6,712 nt of DNA, from contig CALHQS010000045.1 of the NCBI GenBank assembly GCA_938036655.1, forward strand, positions 1-6,712. Direction: 5' to 3'. This document shows, in pieces, positions 1 through 6,043 of the stretch. The DNA is from an uncultured Candidatus Altimarinota bacterium (GTDB lineage Bacteria > Patescibacteriota > Gracilibacteria > BD1-5 > UBA2023). The translations under genes were made by a program, and so were the position numbers. A model generated the notes under the pieces. That model was not told the DNA's origin and did not search any database. It saw only the letters and a program-made list of their open reading frames with translations. The number at the start of each line of letters is the position of its first letter. The first letter of the stretch is position 1.

Positions 1-638
1 TCACCAAGCAGGCGGAGAATTGGAATGATGGACATGCTGCGGGTTCACTCTTTCAGTGGGCGCGCTTGGCTGATGGCCACGAATTAATGTCTTATGATAA
101 CGCGAGTCGACCAGTGTCTAAGTATTCATCTACTACCGACTTTGCAAACTCTATTATGCCGTTGAGTAATATGATTTACCTTGGCCCAACAAATGGAGTT
201 CAGTCATGGATACAGAACTCACTCAACAACTTGCCTCAACTTGGTATTAGAGACATGTATGCTCGCTCAGCATGATCATGAAGGTATAGGACAGGAAATC
301 CATTCCATGCATGTCCATCTCCATGGCTTCCAGCACTTGATGATACTGAACGCAGCAATTTGCGTACTACCAACATTCTTCCAGATGGTTGGGAATTTGG
401 AGCACCAGGAGATACTATTCGTTTGCCAAGTGTGGCTCTATGAGTGCGTGATAAAATTGTTGCCAATGGGGTAACGAATTACTGGACTCTATTTCACACA
501 AGGCGTGTCAATGAGCCAGCATTGCAACCAAGTTTCTTCAAGATGGTTCGTGGAAAATATACAGAATCATCTCGTGGATTCATGGTTTCTGGTCGAGCAC
601 CAATTCGTTGTCTTATAGAATTTGAAAATAACTTTTAA
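1..638 (+). CDS. FISUMP-domain (Fibrobacter succinogenes major paralogous-like) surface protein, C-terminal part, 5' end outside window
   Basis: The frame is open from the left edge (first whole codon at 3) to TAA at 636-638, giving 211 residues if TGA at 273, 279 and 441 is read as Gly (residues 91, 93, 147). Under the standard code it breaks into three fragments. Recognisable family hallmarks appear in order: FQWARLADGHE (about 17-27, family form YQWGR-ADGH), NPFHACPSPW (about 99-108, family form PCP-GW), LPSVALGVR (family form LP-AG-R, with its Gly supplied by TGA 441), then NYWT, and SGRAPIRCL near the C-terminus (family form GF-VRC). FISUMP domains occur in secreted or cell-surface proteins, often in many paralogous copies, and their biochemical role is poorly known. 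The signal peptide, if any, lies outside the window. The family call comes from remembered motifs, not a search. A hairpin terminator follows at 687-716. Confidence 0.75.
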
Positions 639-686
639 AAAGCAAGTTTTCTTATCGATCATCCAGTCATTGTATTCGTAAATATC

Positions 687-716
687 AAAAAATAACCTCA
701 TTTGAGGTTATTTTTT
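687..716. terminator. Bidirectional intrinsic terminator between the FISUMP gene and uvrB
   Basis: Bases 687-699 pair perfectly with 704-716 (13 bp) around the loop ATTT. The core is TAACCTC/GAGGTTA, flanked by A6 on the left and T6 on the right, so each strand reads as a GC-containing hairpin ending in a U-run. It lies 49 nt past the FISUMP stop and overlaps the uvrB stop codon (708-710) and its last lysine codons. One element can therefore end both converging transcripts. Confidence 0.9.
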
Positions 717-2759
717 CTTGCGAAGAGCCATGAGTTGATCGCGGATTTCTGCCGCTTTTTCAAAATCCAGATTGGCTGCTGCCACATCCATTTCGAGTTC
801 CAAGCGCTTCGTGAGCGTTTTGATGCTTTCTCGCGTCATATTGCCACCATCAAAAATTTCTGTTTTTTTGTTGGGAATGGAGAGTTCTTTGATGCTCGAA
901 ATCACGGTTTTTGGCGTGATATTATGCTTTACATTGTAGTCATGCTGGATGGCGCGACGACGATAGGTTTCGGAAATCGCGTCACGCATCGCACTCGAGA
1001 CGGCAAGATTTTTTGCGGCGGCTTCTTGAAGGCACGGAATAATCGAAGTTTCGTCAGTTTTTTTGTCGGTGTGTTGCGGATTTTTTTCATGAACATACAT
1101 CACCACGCGACCATTGGCATTACGCGCACCGCGTCCAATAATCTGCAAAAGTGATGTTTTGGATCGCAAAAATCCGATTTTTTCCGCATCAAGAATCCCG
1201 ATAAAACTCGTCTCAGGCAAATCGAGCCCTTCTCGCAAAAGATTGACACCCACGATGACATCGATCTCGCCCAAACGATAATCTCGTAAAATTTCTAGTC
1301 GTTCGATGGTTTCAATTTCCGAATGTAAATATCGCACCTTAACGCCATTCTCTGACAGATAGAGCGCCAAATCTTCAGAAGATTTTTTGGTAATCGTTGT
1401 GATGAGTGCGCGTTCGCCGCGAGCGATAACCTCGGAAATATTTTTCATCAGACTATCTACCATGAATTCCATCGGTTCAATGCTGATTTCTGGGTCGAGC
1501 AATCCTGTCGGACGAATAATTTGCTCAGCCACCGCCTTTTGATGTTCAGCTTCGTATTTGTTGGGTGTGGCGGATACAAAAATTGTTTGTCAGATTTTTT
1601 GTTCAAATTCATCAAATTTGAGTGGACGATTTTCAAGCGCGGAAGGCAATCGAAATCCGTATTGAATCAAATTTTCTTTACGAGCGCGATCTCAGGCGTA
1701 CATTCCACCAATTTGCGAAATCGTGATATGCGACTCATCGATAAATGTCAAAAATCCGCCATCTTTGTTCGATTGTCGGAAAAACTCTATGAGCGTCGCT
1801 GGCGCATCGCCTGGATTGCGCCCACCGAGATACATTGAATAATTTTCAATTCCGTTCACATAGCCAACTTCAGCCATCATTTCCATATCGTATTCAGTGC
1901 GCATTTTGATGCGTTCTGCCTCCACGAGTTTTCCATTTTTTTGAAAAAATTCAACCTGTGATTCCATTTCAGCTTTGATTTTTGGTAAAACTTCGTCAAT
2001 AATTCCTTTCTCGGTCACAAAATGCTTGGCAGGAAAAATCAAAATTTCTTCCAAATTTTCAAGACGTTCATTTGTGAGATGTTCGATTCTCGTGATATTT
2101 TCGAGCTCGTCACCAAAAAAATCCAGTCGAATAATTTCTTCGCTCGAGCTCGGCCAAATCTCCAAAATGTCGCCTTTTACAAGGAACATTCCAGGCTTCC
2201 ATTCAGCCGTCGAACGAACGAATTGCATCGCCACGAGTTCTTGCAACAAATTTTCCAAAATATAATTTTTTCCGACTTCGATTTTGAGTGCCTGATCACG
2301 ATACTGATCCACCTCACCAATCCCATAAATACACGAAACCGATGCCACAATGATCACATCTCGGCGTGTCAAAAGACTTTCAGTCGCTGCGTGCCGTAAT
2401 CGATCAATTTCTTCGTTGATAGTCGCCTCTTTTTCGATATATGCGCCCGTTTTCACGACATAGGCTTCCGGCTGATAATAATCATAATAACTCACAAAAT
2501 AATGCACCGCATTGTTTGGAAAAAATTCTTTAAATTCCTGTGCAAGCTGAGCAGCAAGTGTTTTATTGTGCGCAATAATGAGCGCAGGACGATCCATCTC
2601 GGCGATAATATTCGCCATAGTAAATGTTTTTCCTGAGCCCGTCACCCCGAGAAGTGTCTGAAAATCGAGTCCTTCACGAAGTCCTGCCACGAGTTTTTCG
2701 ATGGCTTGTGGCTGGTCGCCCGTCGGTTTATATTTGGAATGCAATTCAAAAAGTCCCAT
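708..2759 (-). CDS. uvrB: UvrABC system protein B, excinuclease helicase-like subunit, with two UGA=Gly codons
   Basis: Reading TGA as Gly gives one frame of 683 residues, normal for UvrB. UvrB receives damaged DNA from UvrA, verifies the lesion and recruits UvrC for incision in nucleotide excision repair. Visible elements: Walker A GVTGSGKT (38-45), beta-hairpin YYDYYQPEAY (91-100), DESH box (341-344), VSATP, AEQIIRPTGLLDPE (411-424), the GVNLLREGLDLPE helicase segment, motif VI as QIIGRGARN (usual form QTIGRAARN), and a C-terminal UVR motif (about 649-683). The TGA codons are at 1692-1694 (residue 356, the conserved Gly before DRARK) and 1590-1592 (residue 390, a variable site). Standard-code annotation would split it at these points into a 355-residue and a 274-residue piece. 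ATG at 2759 puts MGLFELHSKYKPTGDQPQAI at the N-terminus, as in the family. No Shine-Dalgarno is evident. The gene is divergent from ftsX and no uvrA or uvrC is adjacent. Confidence 0.97.
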
Positions 2760-2790
2760 AAAATCCGAAAAATCTGAAAATAATTTGCCA

Positions 2791-2818
2791 AGTATAATTA
2801 TTTTTTTGATTTTGAAAA
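2791..2818 (-). promoter_or_regulatory. Candidate uvrB promoter
   Basis: On the minus strand a TATACT -10 box (2796 to 2791) lies 16 nt from a weak -35, TTTTCA (2818 to 2813). The -10 is 31 nt before the uvrB ATG, so the leader would be about 25 nt, AT-rich and without a Shine-Dalgarno. The region is so AT-rich that chance matches are likely. The -10 is credible and the -35 is not well determined. No LexA-like operator was recognised. Confidence 0.45.
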
Positions 2819-2868
2819 ATAATTTTTAACATTTTTCTCAAATTTTTGTGAAAATTTTTTCAAAAAAC

Positions 2869-2897
2869 TTTCGCTTTTTTCAAAAAATTTATATAAT
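2869..2897 (+). promoter_or_regulatory. Candidate ftsX promoter
   Basis: A perfect TATAAT lies at 2892-2897, 30 nt before the ftsX ATG. There is no good -35: the hexamers at the right distance (around 2869-2875) read TTTCGC or TTCGCT. The upstream sequence has several A- and T-tracts (2820-2890) that could bend DNA or act like an UP element, which is inference. The predicted leader is about 24 nt with no Shine-Dalgarno. Confidence 0.45.
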
Positions 2898-2927
2898 GCC
2901 AAAAATTTTTTGTCCAATTTTTGCAAT

Positions 2928-3851
2928 ATGAATATTCTTCGTTACGCTTTTAAAAATATTTTTCGTAATTTTTTCTTGTCGATTTCATCGATTTTAACGA
3001 TTGCATTACTCGTTTTTTTCGTAAATATTTTGCTTCTGGTCGTGCATTCTTCGGAAACTTTTATTGCCTCTGTGAACGATAAAATCGCGGTGACGATCAG
3101 TTTTCAAAAATGATACAATAATACGCAGATTCGCCCACAAGAATTTTTGTCTGGTGCTAAGGATCGTTTCCCAGGAATTTCGGTGGCGTATATTTCACGC
3201 GAGGAAGCATGGACGATTTTTGCCAAACGACATGCGGATTTGGCTTCTGTAATTGAAGATGCAGAAGAAAATCCACTCCCAAATGTGGTGCAATTTTCTC
3301 AAATTCCACTCGAAAAATATGAAGATTTCAGCCGATACATTGAGTCGTACAAGGATATTATCACATATAAAGAAGGAGATATGCAGCAACAATTGATTGA
3401 TTTTCAGACGCAGTATCAGAATATTATGAAAACAGTAGAGTTGCTTCGATTGCTCACACAGGCGGTATATGTGCTCATCGGATTGTTTTTGATAACAATG
3501 TTTGTGATGGTGCATATGACGATTCGAAATTTTGTATTTTTCATGCAAGATGAGGTGCGCATTATCGAACTCGTGGGAGGTCGTCCGTCATTTATTTATG
3601 GACCGCTCATGGTACAGGGGATTATTTATACAACTTTGGCAGTGTGTCTCGCATTTTTGATTTTTTTCATATTTCAAGCGACGGGCGGTGTGCAGATTTT
3701 GCCGGCCGATATCGCGACAATGTTTGCAGGTTTTTACAAAAATTTGTCCGAATTTTTCTTGCCAGCCGAACTTTTGGCGGCCATTGCGGTGGGAATTCTC
3801 TCAGCGATGCTTGCGTCGTACAAATATATTCACTCCACTATTCGTGAATAA
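2928..3851 (+). CDS. ftsX: Cell division protein FtsX, with one UGA=Gly codon
   Basis: With TGA 3111-3113 read as Gly62 this is one frame of 307 residues, usual for FtsX. FtsX is the membrane partner of the ATPase FtsE and controls peptidoglycan hydrolases at the septum. The layout is the family one: a short basic N-terminus, TM1 (about 17-40), an external domain (about 41-175), TM2 (about 176-198), TM3 (about 225-251) and TM4 (about 278-300). The cytoplasmic DEVRIIELVGG segment after TM2 matches the conserved E-I-x-LVGA region of FtsX. I chose ATG 2928; TTG at 2910 in the same frame would add six residues but sits too close to the TATAAT at 2892-2897. Under the standard code the gene breaks just after TM1. 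ftsE is not adjacent (upstream is divergent uvrB, downstream a terminator and tRNAs), so ftsX seems to be transcribed alone. Confidence 0.93.
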
Positions 3852-3857
3852 TTTTCC

Positions 3858-3887
3858 AAAAAAATGTCCATTCGGGCATTTTTTTTT
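3858..3887 (+). terminator. Intrinsic terminator after ftsX
   Basis: The hairpin pairs AATGTCC (3863-3869) with GGGCATT (3874-3880) around the loop ATTC, with one G-U pair. It is flanked by an A-run (from 3858) and a T-run (3879-3887). It begins 7 nt after the ftsX stop. The A-run before the stem gives it some capacity on the opposite strand too. Confidence 0.9.
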
Positions 3888-4004
3888 GAACAAAAATTTT
3901 GATTTTTTGCGCCAAATTTCTCAAAAAAACCAAAAAATTTAATTTTTTTATGCTGAGTTTTTCGCTTGCCAAAAGCAAAAAATATTTTCTTCTCATAAAA
4001 AATC

Positions 4005-4046
4005 TTGCTTTTTTGAAAAAAATATTTGCTTTTTTAAAAAAGTTAT
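4005..4046 (+). repeat. Tandem 21-bp repeat (two copies) upstream of the tRNA promoter
   Basis: The copies at 4005-4025 and 4026-4046 abut and match at 18 of 21 positions. Each starts with TTGCTTTTTT, followed by an A-run and TAT. The second copy supplies the candidate -35 (TTGCTT). A 21-bp period is two DNA helix turns, so the A/T tracts fall on the same face. It could be a duplicated promoter element or simple slippage in AT-rich DNA. Confidence 0.7.
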
Positions 4047-4053
4047 ATATACT
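4026..4053 (+). promoter_or_regulatory. Candidate promoter of the tRNA-Asp/tRNA-Ala unit
   Basis: TTGCTT (4026-4031), a 16-nt spacer and TATACT (4048-4053). Transcription would start near 4060, about 30 nt before the mature 5' end of tRNA-Asp. The same -35 hexamer and spacer length occur in the tuf promoter candidate (4674-4701), which supports the call. Confidence 0.6.
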
Positions 4054-4088
4054 ACGCCAGCACTTGCGATTATCTTTCACAAATGCTT

Positions 4089-4165
4089 GGTGCTATAGCT
4101 CAGTTGGTTAGAGCGCTGCCCTGTCACGGCAGAGGTCGCGAGTTCGAGTCTCGTTAGCACCGCCA
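4089..4165 (+). tRNA. tRNA-Asp (anticodon GTC), CCA encoded
   Basis: A complete cloverleaf of 77 nt. Acceptor GGTGCTA (4089-4095) pairs perfectly with TAGCACC (4155-4161). D-arm GCTC/GAGC, anticodon stem CTGCC/GGCAG with loop CTGTCAC (anticodon 4123-4125), T-arm GCGAG/CTCGT with TTCGAGT. The discriminator is G4162, as is usual for Asp, and CCA is encoded at 4163-4165. Confidence 0.98.
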
Positions 4166-4177
4166 CATATATTCAGT

Positions 4178-4253
4178 GGGGCCTTAGCTTAGTTGGTAGA
4201 GCGTCTGTTTTGCACGCAGAAGGTCAGGAGTTCGACTCTCCTAGGCTCCACCA
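4178..4253 (+). tRNA. tRNA-Ala (anticodon TGC), CCA encoded
   Basis: A 76-nt cloverleaf. Acceptor GGGGCCT (4178-4184) pairs with AGGCTCC (4243-4249) and includes a G3-U70 wobble, the identity element recognised by alanyl-tRNA synthetase. Anticodon stem TCTGT/GCAGA with loop TTTGCAC (anticodon 4211-4213), T-stem AGGAG/CTCCT. The discriminator is A4250 and CCA is at 4251-4253. Only 12 nt separate it from tRNA-Asp, so the two are almost certainly co-transcribed. Confidence 0.98.
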
Positions 4254-4269
4254 TTTTTGAAAAGTTAAT

Positions 4270-4301
4270 TGAACCGGGAATTGTGCGATAATTCAGGTTC
4301 A
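4270..4301 (+). terminator. Hairpin after tRNA-Ala, possible terminator of the tRNA unit
   Basis: TGAACC (4270-4275) pairs with GGTTCA (4296-4301). Inside it GAATT (4278-4282) pairs with AATTC (4290-4294) around a 7-nt loop, with a small GG/A internal loop between the helices. Only three T follow directly (4302-4304), so the U-run is weak. The right arm ends 3 nt before a TATAAT box, so the candidate promoter of the next gene overlaps this hairpin. Confidence 0.5.
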
Positions 4302-4309
4302 TTTATAAT
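4281..4309 (+). promoter_or_regulatory. Candidate promoter of the small basic protein genes
   Basis: TTGTGC (4281-4286), a 17-nt spacer and a perfect TATAAT (4304-4309), whose end is 32 nt before the ATG at 4342. The leader would be about 26 nt, T-rich and without a Shine-Dalgarno. The -35 lies in the loop of the preceding hairpin. The spacing resembles that before uvrB, ftsX and tuf. Confidence 0.5.
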
Positions 4310-4341
4310 TTCAGTACTTTTTATTTTTAATTCTTTTTCGT

Positions 4342-4554
4342 ATGTGACTTCGAAATAAGCGTCCACGCAGTCTTGTCTACTCAGTGAAAAGAAAGGGTGT
4401 ATATTCAGGACGAAAAATCAAAAATGCCATCAAGCACTACAAGAACCTAGAAAAGCGTATCGCTTTCGAAGGAGAAACACTCTGGCTTAAGAATGCTAAG
4501 GAGATAGTTCTTGCAAAATTCAAAAAATATTCTATCAATATTAACAAGATCTAA
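4342..4554 (+). CDS. Uncharacterised 70-residue basic protein with UGA (Gly) as second codon
   Basis: ATG 4342, then TGA 4345-4347 read as Gly2, then an open frame to TAA 4552-4554, giving 70 residues. It has 20 Lys/Arg against 4 Glu, N-terminal MGLRNKRPRSLVYSVKRKG, a single Trp48, no Cys and no membrane segment. The C-terminal half looks helical. I do not recognise the family. The charge, and a position between two tRNAs and tuf, suggest a ribosomal or RNA-binding protein, which is inference. A standard-code gene finder would miss it or start it internally. The ATG is supported by its place about 32 nt after a TATAAT and behind the same kind of T-rich leader as its neighbours. The frame beyond the TGA uses ordinary codons and encodes no low-complexity sequence. 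Confidence 0.7.
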
Positions 4555-4584
4555 TTTCTTTTTATTCTTTAAATATTTTTTATT

Positions 4585-4671
4585 ATGGCTAGACTTACTA
4601 CGTACGGACGCAAAAAAATGAATAAAGCGATCAACCGTATTCGTAAAAAAATGCGAAAAACAAAGAAATAA
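4585..4671 (+). CDS. 28-residue highly basic small protein, probably ribosome-associated
   Basis: ATG 4585 to TAA 4669-4671, 30 nt after the preceding gene. The product has 13 Lys/Arg, no acidic residue and no Cys (N-terminus MARLTTYGRKKMNK). The motif RKKM occurs twice (9-12 as GRKKM, 20-23 as IRKKM). The tail RKKMRKTKK resembles the Lys/Arg-Met core of the AURKAIP1/COX24-type tiny ribosomal proteins (bS22/mS38-like), but over such a short stretch this is only suggestive. bTHX-type proteins are another possibility. It probably shares a transcript with the 70-residue gene. It is too short for most gene finders, and a chance ORF cannot be excluded, but the composition and the T-rich leader favour a real gene. 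Confidence 0.6.
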   Translation: MARLTTYGRKKMNKAINRIRKKMRKTKK

Positions 4672-4673
4672 TT

Positions 4674-4701
4674 TTGCTTTTCTCAAAATTTCCATTATAA
4701 T
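4674..4701 (+). promoter_or_regulatory. Candidate tuf promoter
   Basis: TTGCTT (4674-4679), a 16-nt spacer and a perfect TATAAT (4696-4701). It starts just after the stop of the 28-residue gene. The start of transcription would be near 4708, giving a leader of about 33 nt made almost only of T and A before the ATG at 4741. It matches the tRNA promoter candidate in -35 hexamer and spacing. Confidence 0.65.
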
Positions 4702-4740
4702 CTCAAACGCTTTTTATATTTTTTAATTTAATCTTTTCAT

Positions 4741-5934
4741 ATGGCTACATTTGATAGATCAAAAGCACACATGAACATTGGTACTATTGGACATGTGGAT
4801 CACGGTAAAACTACTTCTACTGCTGCCTTTACAATCGTTCTTGCAAACAAGTTCGGTGGTGAAGCTAAAAACTTTGCTGAAATCGACTCAGCTCCAGAAG
4901 AAAGAGCTCGTGGTATTACTATTAACACTGCTCACGTAGAATACCAGACAGATTCTCGTCACTACGCTCACGTTGACTGTCCAGGTCACGCGGACTACGT
5001 TAAGAACATGATTACTGGTGCCGCTCAGATGGATGCTGCGATCCTCGTAGTTGCTGCTACAGATGGTCCTATGGCTCAGACTCGTGAACATATCCTTCTT
5101 GCTCGTCAGGTAGGTGTTCCTTACATCGTAGTATGGATGAACAAATGTGACATGGTTGATGATGCAGAAATGCTTGACCTTGTCGAAATGGAAATCCGTG
5201 ACCTTCTTTCTTCATACGATTTCCCTGGTGATGACACTCCAGTAATTCGTGGTTCTGGTCTTGTAGCTCTTGAAAATCCTACAGACTACGAAAAACCTTA
5301 CGGAGCTAAGGCGGTTCTTGAACTTTTTGAAGCTATCGAAAACTATGTACCAGTTCCAGAACGTGATCTTGACAAACCATTCCTTATGCCAGTAGAAGAC
5401 GTGTTCTCTATTAAGGGTCGTGGTACAGTAGTAACTGGTAAAATTGAACAGGGTGTTATCAAGATTGGTGATGAAATTGAAATCGTTGGTATCCGTGATA
5501 CTCAGAAAACAACTGTTACTGGTGTAGAAATGTTCCACAAACAACTTGAACAGGGACAGGCTGGTGATAATGCAGGTCTTCTTCTTCGTGGTATTGAACG
5601 TACTGATGTTGAACGTGGACAGGTTCTTTGTAAACCAGGTTCAATCAAGCCTCATACAAAATTTGAAGCTGAAGTATACGTACTTACAAAAGACGAAGGT
5701 GGACGTCATACTCCATTCTTCCAGGGTTACAAACCACAGTTCTACTTCCGTACTACAGACGTTACAGGTTCTATTGAACTTCCAGCTGGTGTAGAAATGG
5801 TTATGCCTGGTGATAATATTCAGATGACTATTACTCTTGGTGCTCCAATCGCCATGGATCAGGGTCTTCGTTTCGCGATTCGTGAAGGTGGACGTACAGT
5901 TGGTTCAGGAGTTGTTGCTCGTGTAATTGAATAA
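4741..5934 (+). CDS. tuf: Translation elongation factor Tu
   Basis: 397 residues, the usual EF-Tu length. EF-Tu is the cytoplasmic GTPase that delivers aminoacyl-tRNA to the ribosome. G1 GHVDHGKT (17-24), the switch I region with RGITI (57-61), G3 DCPGH (79-83), G4 NKCD (134-137) and G5 GSGL (171-174, usually GSAL) are all present. Domains 2 and 3 follow and end in GGRTVGSGVVARVIE. After the P-loop the sequence reads TTSTAAF where most EF-Tu have TTLTAAI. ATG 4741 gives the canonical start, with FDRSKAHMNIGTIGH aligning to the family. Codon use is strongly biased (Leu mostly CTT, Arg mostly CGT, Gly GGT/GGA), typical of a highly expressed gene, and no UGA is used. No Shine-Dalgarno is seen. 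It probably leads a unit that continues into rpsJ and rpmB. Confidence 0.99.
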   Translation: MATFDRSKAHMNIGTIGHVDHGKTTSTAAFTIVLANKFGGEAKNFAEIDSAPEERARGITINTAHVEYQTDSRHYAHVDCPGHADYVKNMITGAAQMDAAILVVAATDGPMAQTREHILLARQVGVPYIVVWMNKCDMVDDAEMLDLVEMEIRDLLSSYDFPGDDTPVIRGSGLVALENPTDYEKPYGAKAVLELFEAIENYVPVPERDLDKPFLMPVEDVFSIKGRGTVVTGKIEQGVIKIGDEIEIVGIRDTQKTTVTGVEMFHKQLEQGQAGDNAGLLLRGIERTDVERGQVLCKPGSIKPHTKFEAEVYVLTKDEGGRHTPFFQGYKPQFYFRTTDVTGSIELPAGVEMVMPGDNIQMTITLGAPIAMDQGLRFAIREGGRTVGSGVVARVIE

Positions 5935-5942
5935 TTTGATTT

Positions 5943-5960
5943 GAAAATATAAGTATTTTC
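5943..5960 (+). other. AT-rich hairpin just after tuf
   Basis: GAAAATA (5943-5949) pairs perfectly with TATTTTC (5954-5960) around the loop TAAG. It starts 8 nt after the tuf stop. It has no T-run after it and is weak, so it may be a 3'-end stabiliser or processing site rather than a terminator. Confidence 0.45.
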
Positions 5961-6043
5961 TCTTGTCTTGCTTGATTCGTCTGGCAAGACAGAGAAGGTC
6001 CTTATAGGAAATGTCATTGCATCTCTCGAGATGGTAAGACCTT
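5960..6043 (+). promoter_or_regulatory. Structured leader between tuf and rpsJ, candidate ribosomal-protein regulatory RNA
   Basis: Two strong foldings sit back to back. First, TGTCTTGC (5964-5971) pairs with GCAAGACA (5984-5991), extendable by CTCT/AGAG with one bulged T, around a 12-nt loop. Second, AAGGTC (5995-6000) pairs with GACCTT (6038-6043). Allowing one bulged C (6001), TTAT (6002-6005) continues with GTAA (6034-6037). Stacked on it, CATCT (6020-6024) pairs with AGATG (6029-6033) around CTCG. A 14-nt one-sided bulge (6006-6019) holds AGGA. A T-rich stretch (6048-6060) and the rpsJ ATG (6070) follow. Such structures before rpsJ suggest autoregulation or attenuation, but I recognise no known leader family and it could also be a processing site. 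Confidence 0.5.

Larger units (their letters stand above)
3888..4088. other. AT-rich spacer between ftsX and the tRNA genes, no gene seen
   Basis: About 200 nt, dominated by A- and T-runs. Short open frames here are low-complexity (Lys/Phe/Leu-rich) and some run through the tRNA genes, so I do not call them. The recognisable content is the near-tandem 21-bp repeat at 4005-4046, the tRNA promoter and an imperfect inverted repeat between about 3971-3987 and 4020-4035. Confidence 0.6.

Noticed and set aside
1..638. A decayed surface-protein gene with three stops
   Set aside because: All three stops are TGA in one continuous frame ending in TAA, and family motifs occur on both sides of each, so code 25 explains it better than decay.
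702..1154. 150-residue ORF antisense to uvrB
   Set aside because: It is a shadow frame of uvrB, with no recognisable domain and no leader like the real genes here.
708..2759. uvrB as a frameshifted or split pseudogene (355- and 274-residue pieces)
   Set aside because: The gap of 53 codons is in frame, encodes conserved UvrB sequence without a break, and its only interruptions are two TGA codons, one at a conserved Gly.
3111..3113. TGA as a selenocysteine codon in ftsX
   Set aside because: FtsX is not a selenoprotein family, no SECIS-like hairpin was seen just downstream, and the same codon recurs in three unrelated genes.
3899..4111. 70-residue Lys/Phe-rich ORF in the ftsX-tRNA spacer, and an opposing 80-residue ORF at 3838-4080
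   Set aside because: Both are low-complexity readings of A- and T-runs. The first runs into tRNA-Asp and both overlap the promoter or terminator.
5212..5544. 110-residue ORF antisense to tuf
   Set aside because: It arises from the strong codon bias of tuf read on the other strand; no supporting signals.
6011..6037. Leader-peptide ORF (MSLHLSRW) inside the rpsJ leader with AGGA just before it
   Set aside because: The AGGA ends only one base before the ATG, too close for a working Shine-Dalgarno, and there is no run of a regulatory amino acid. It is too short to tell from chance.
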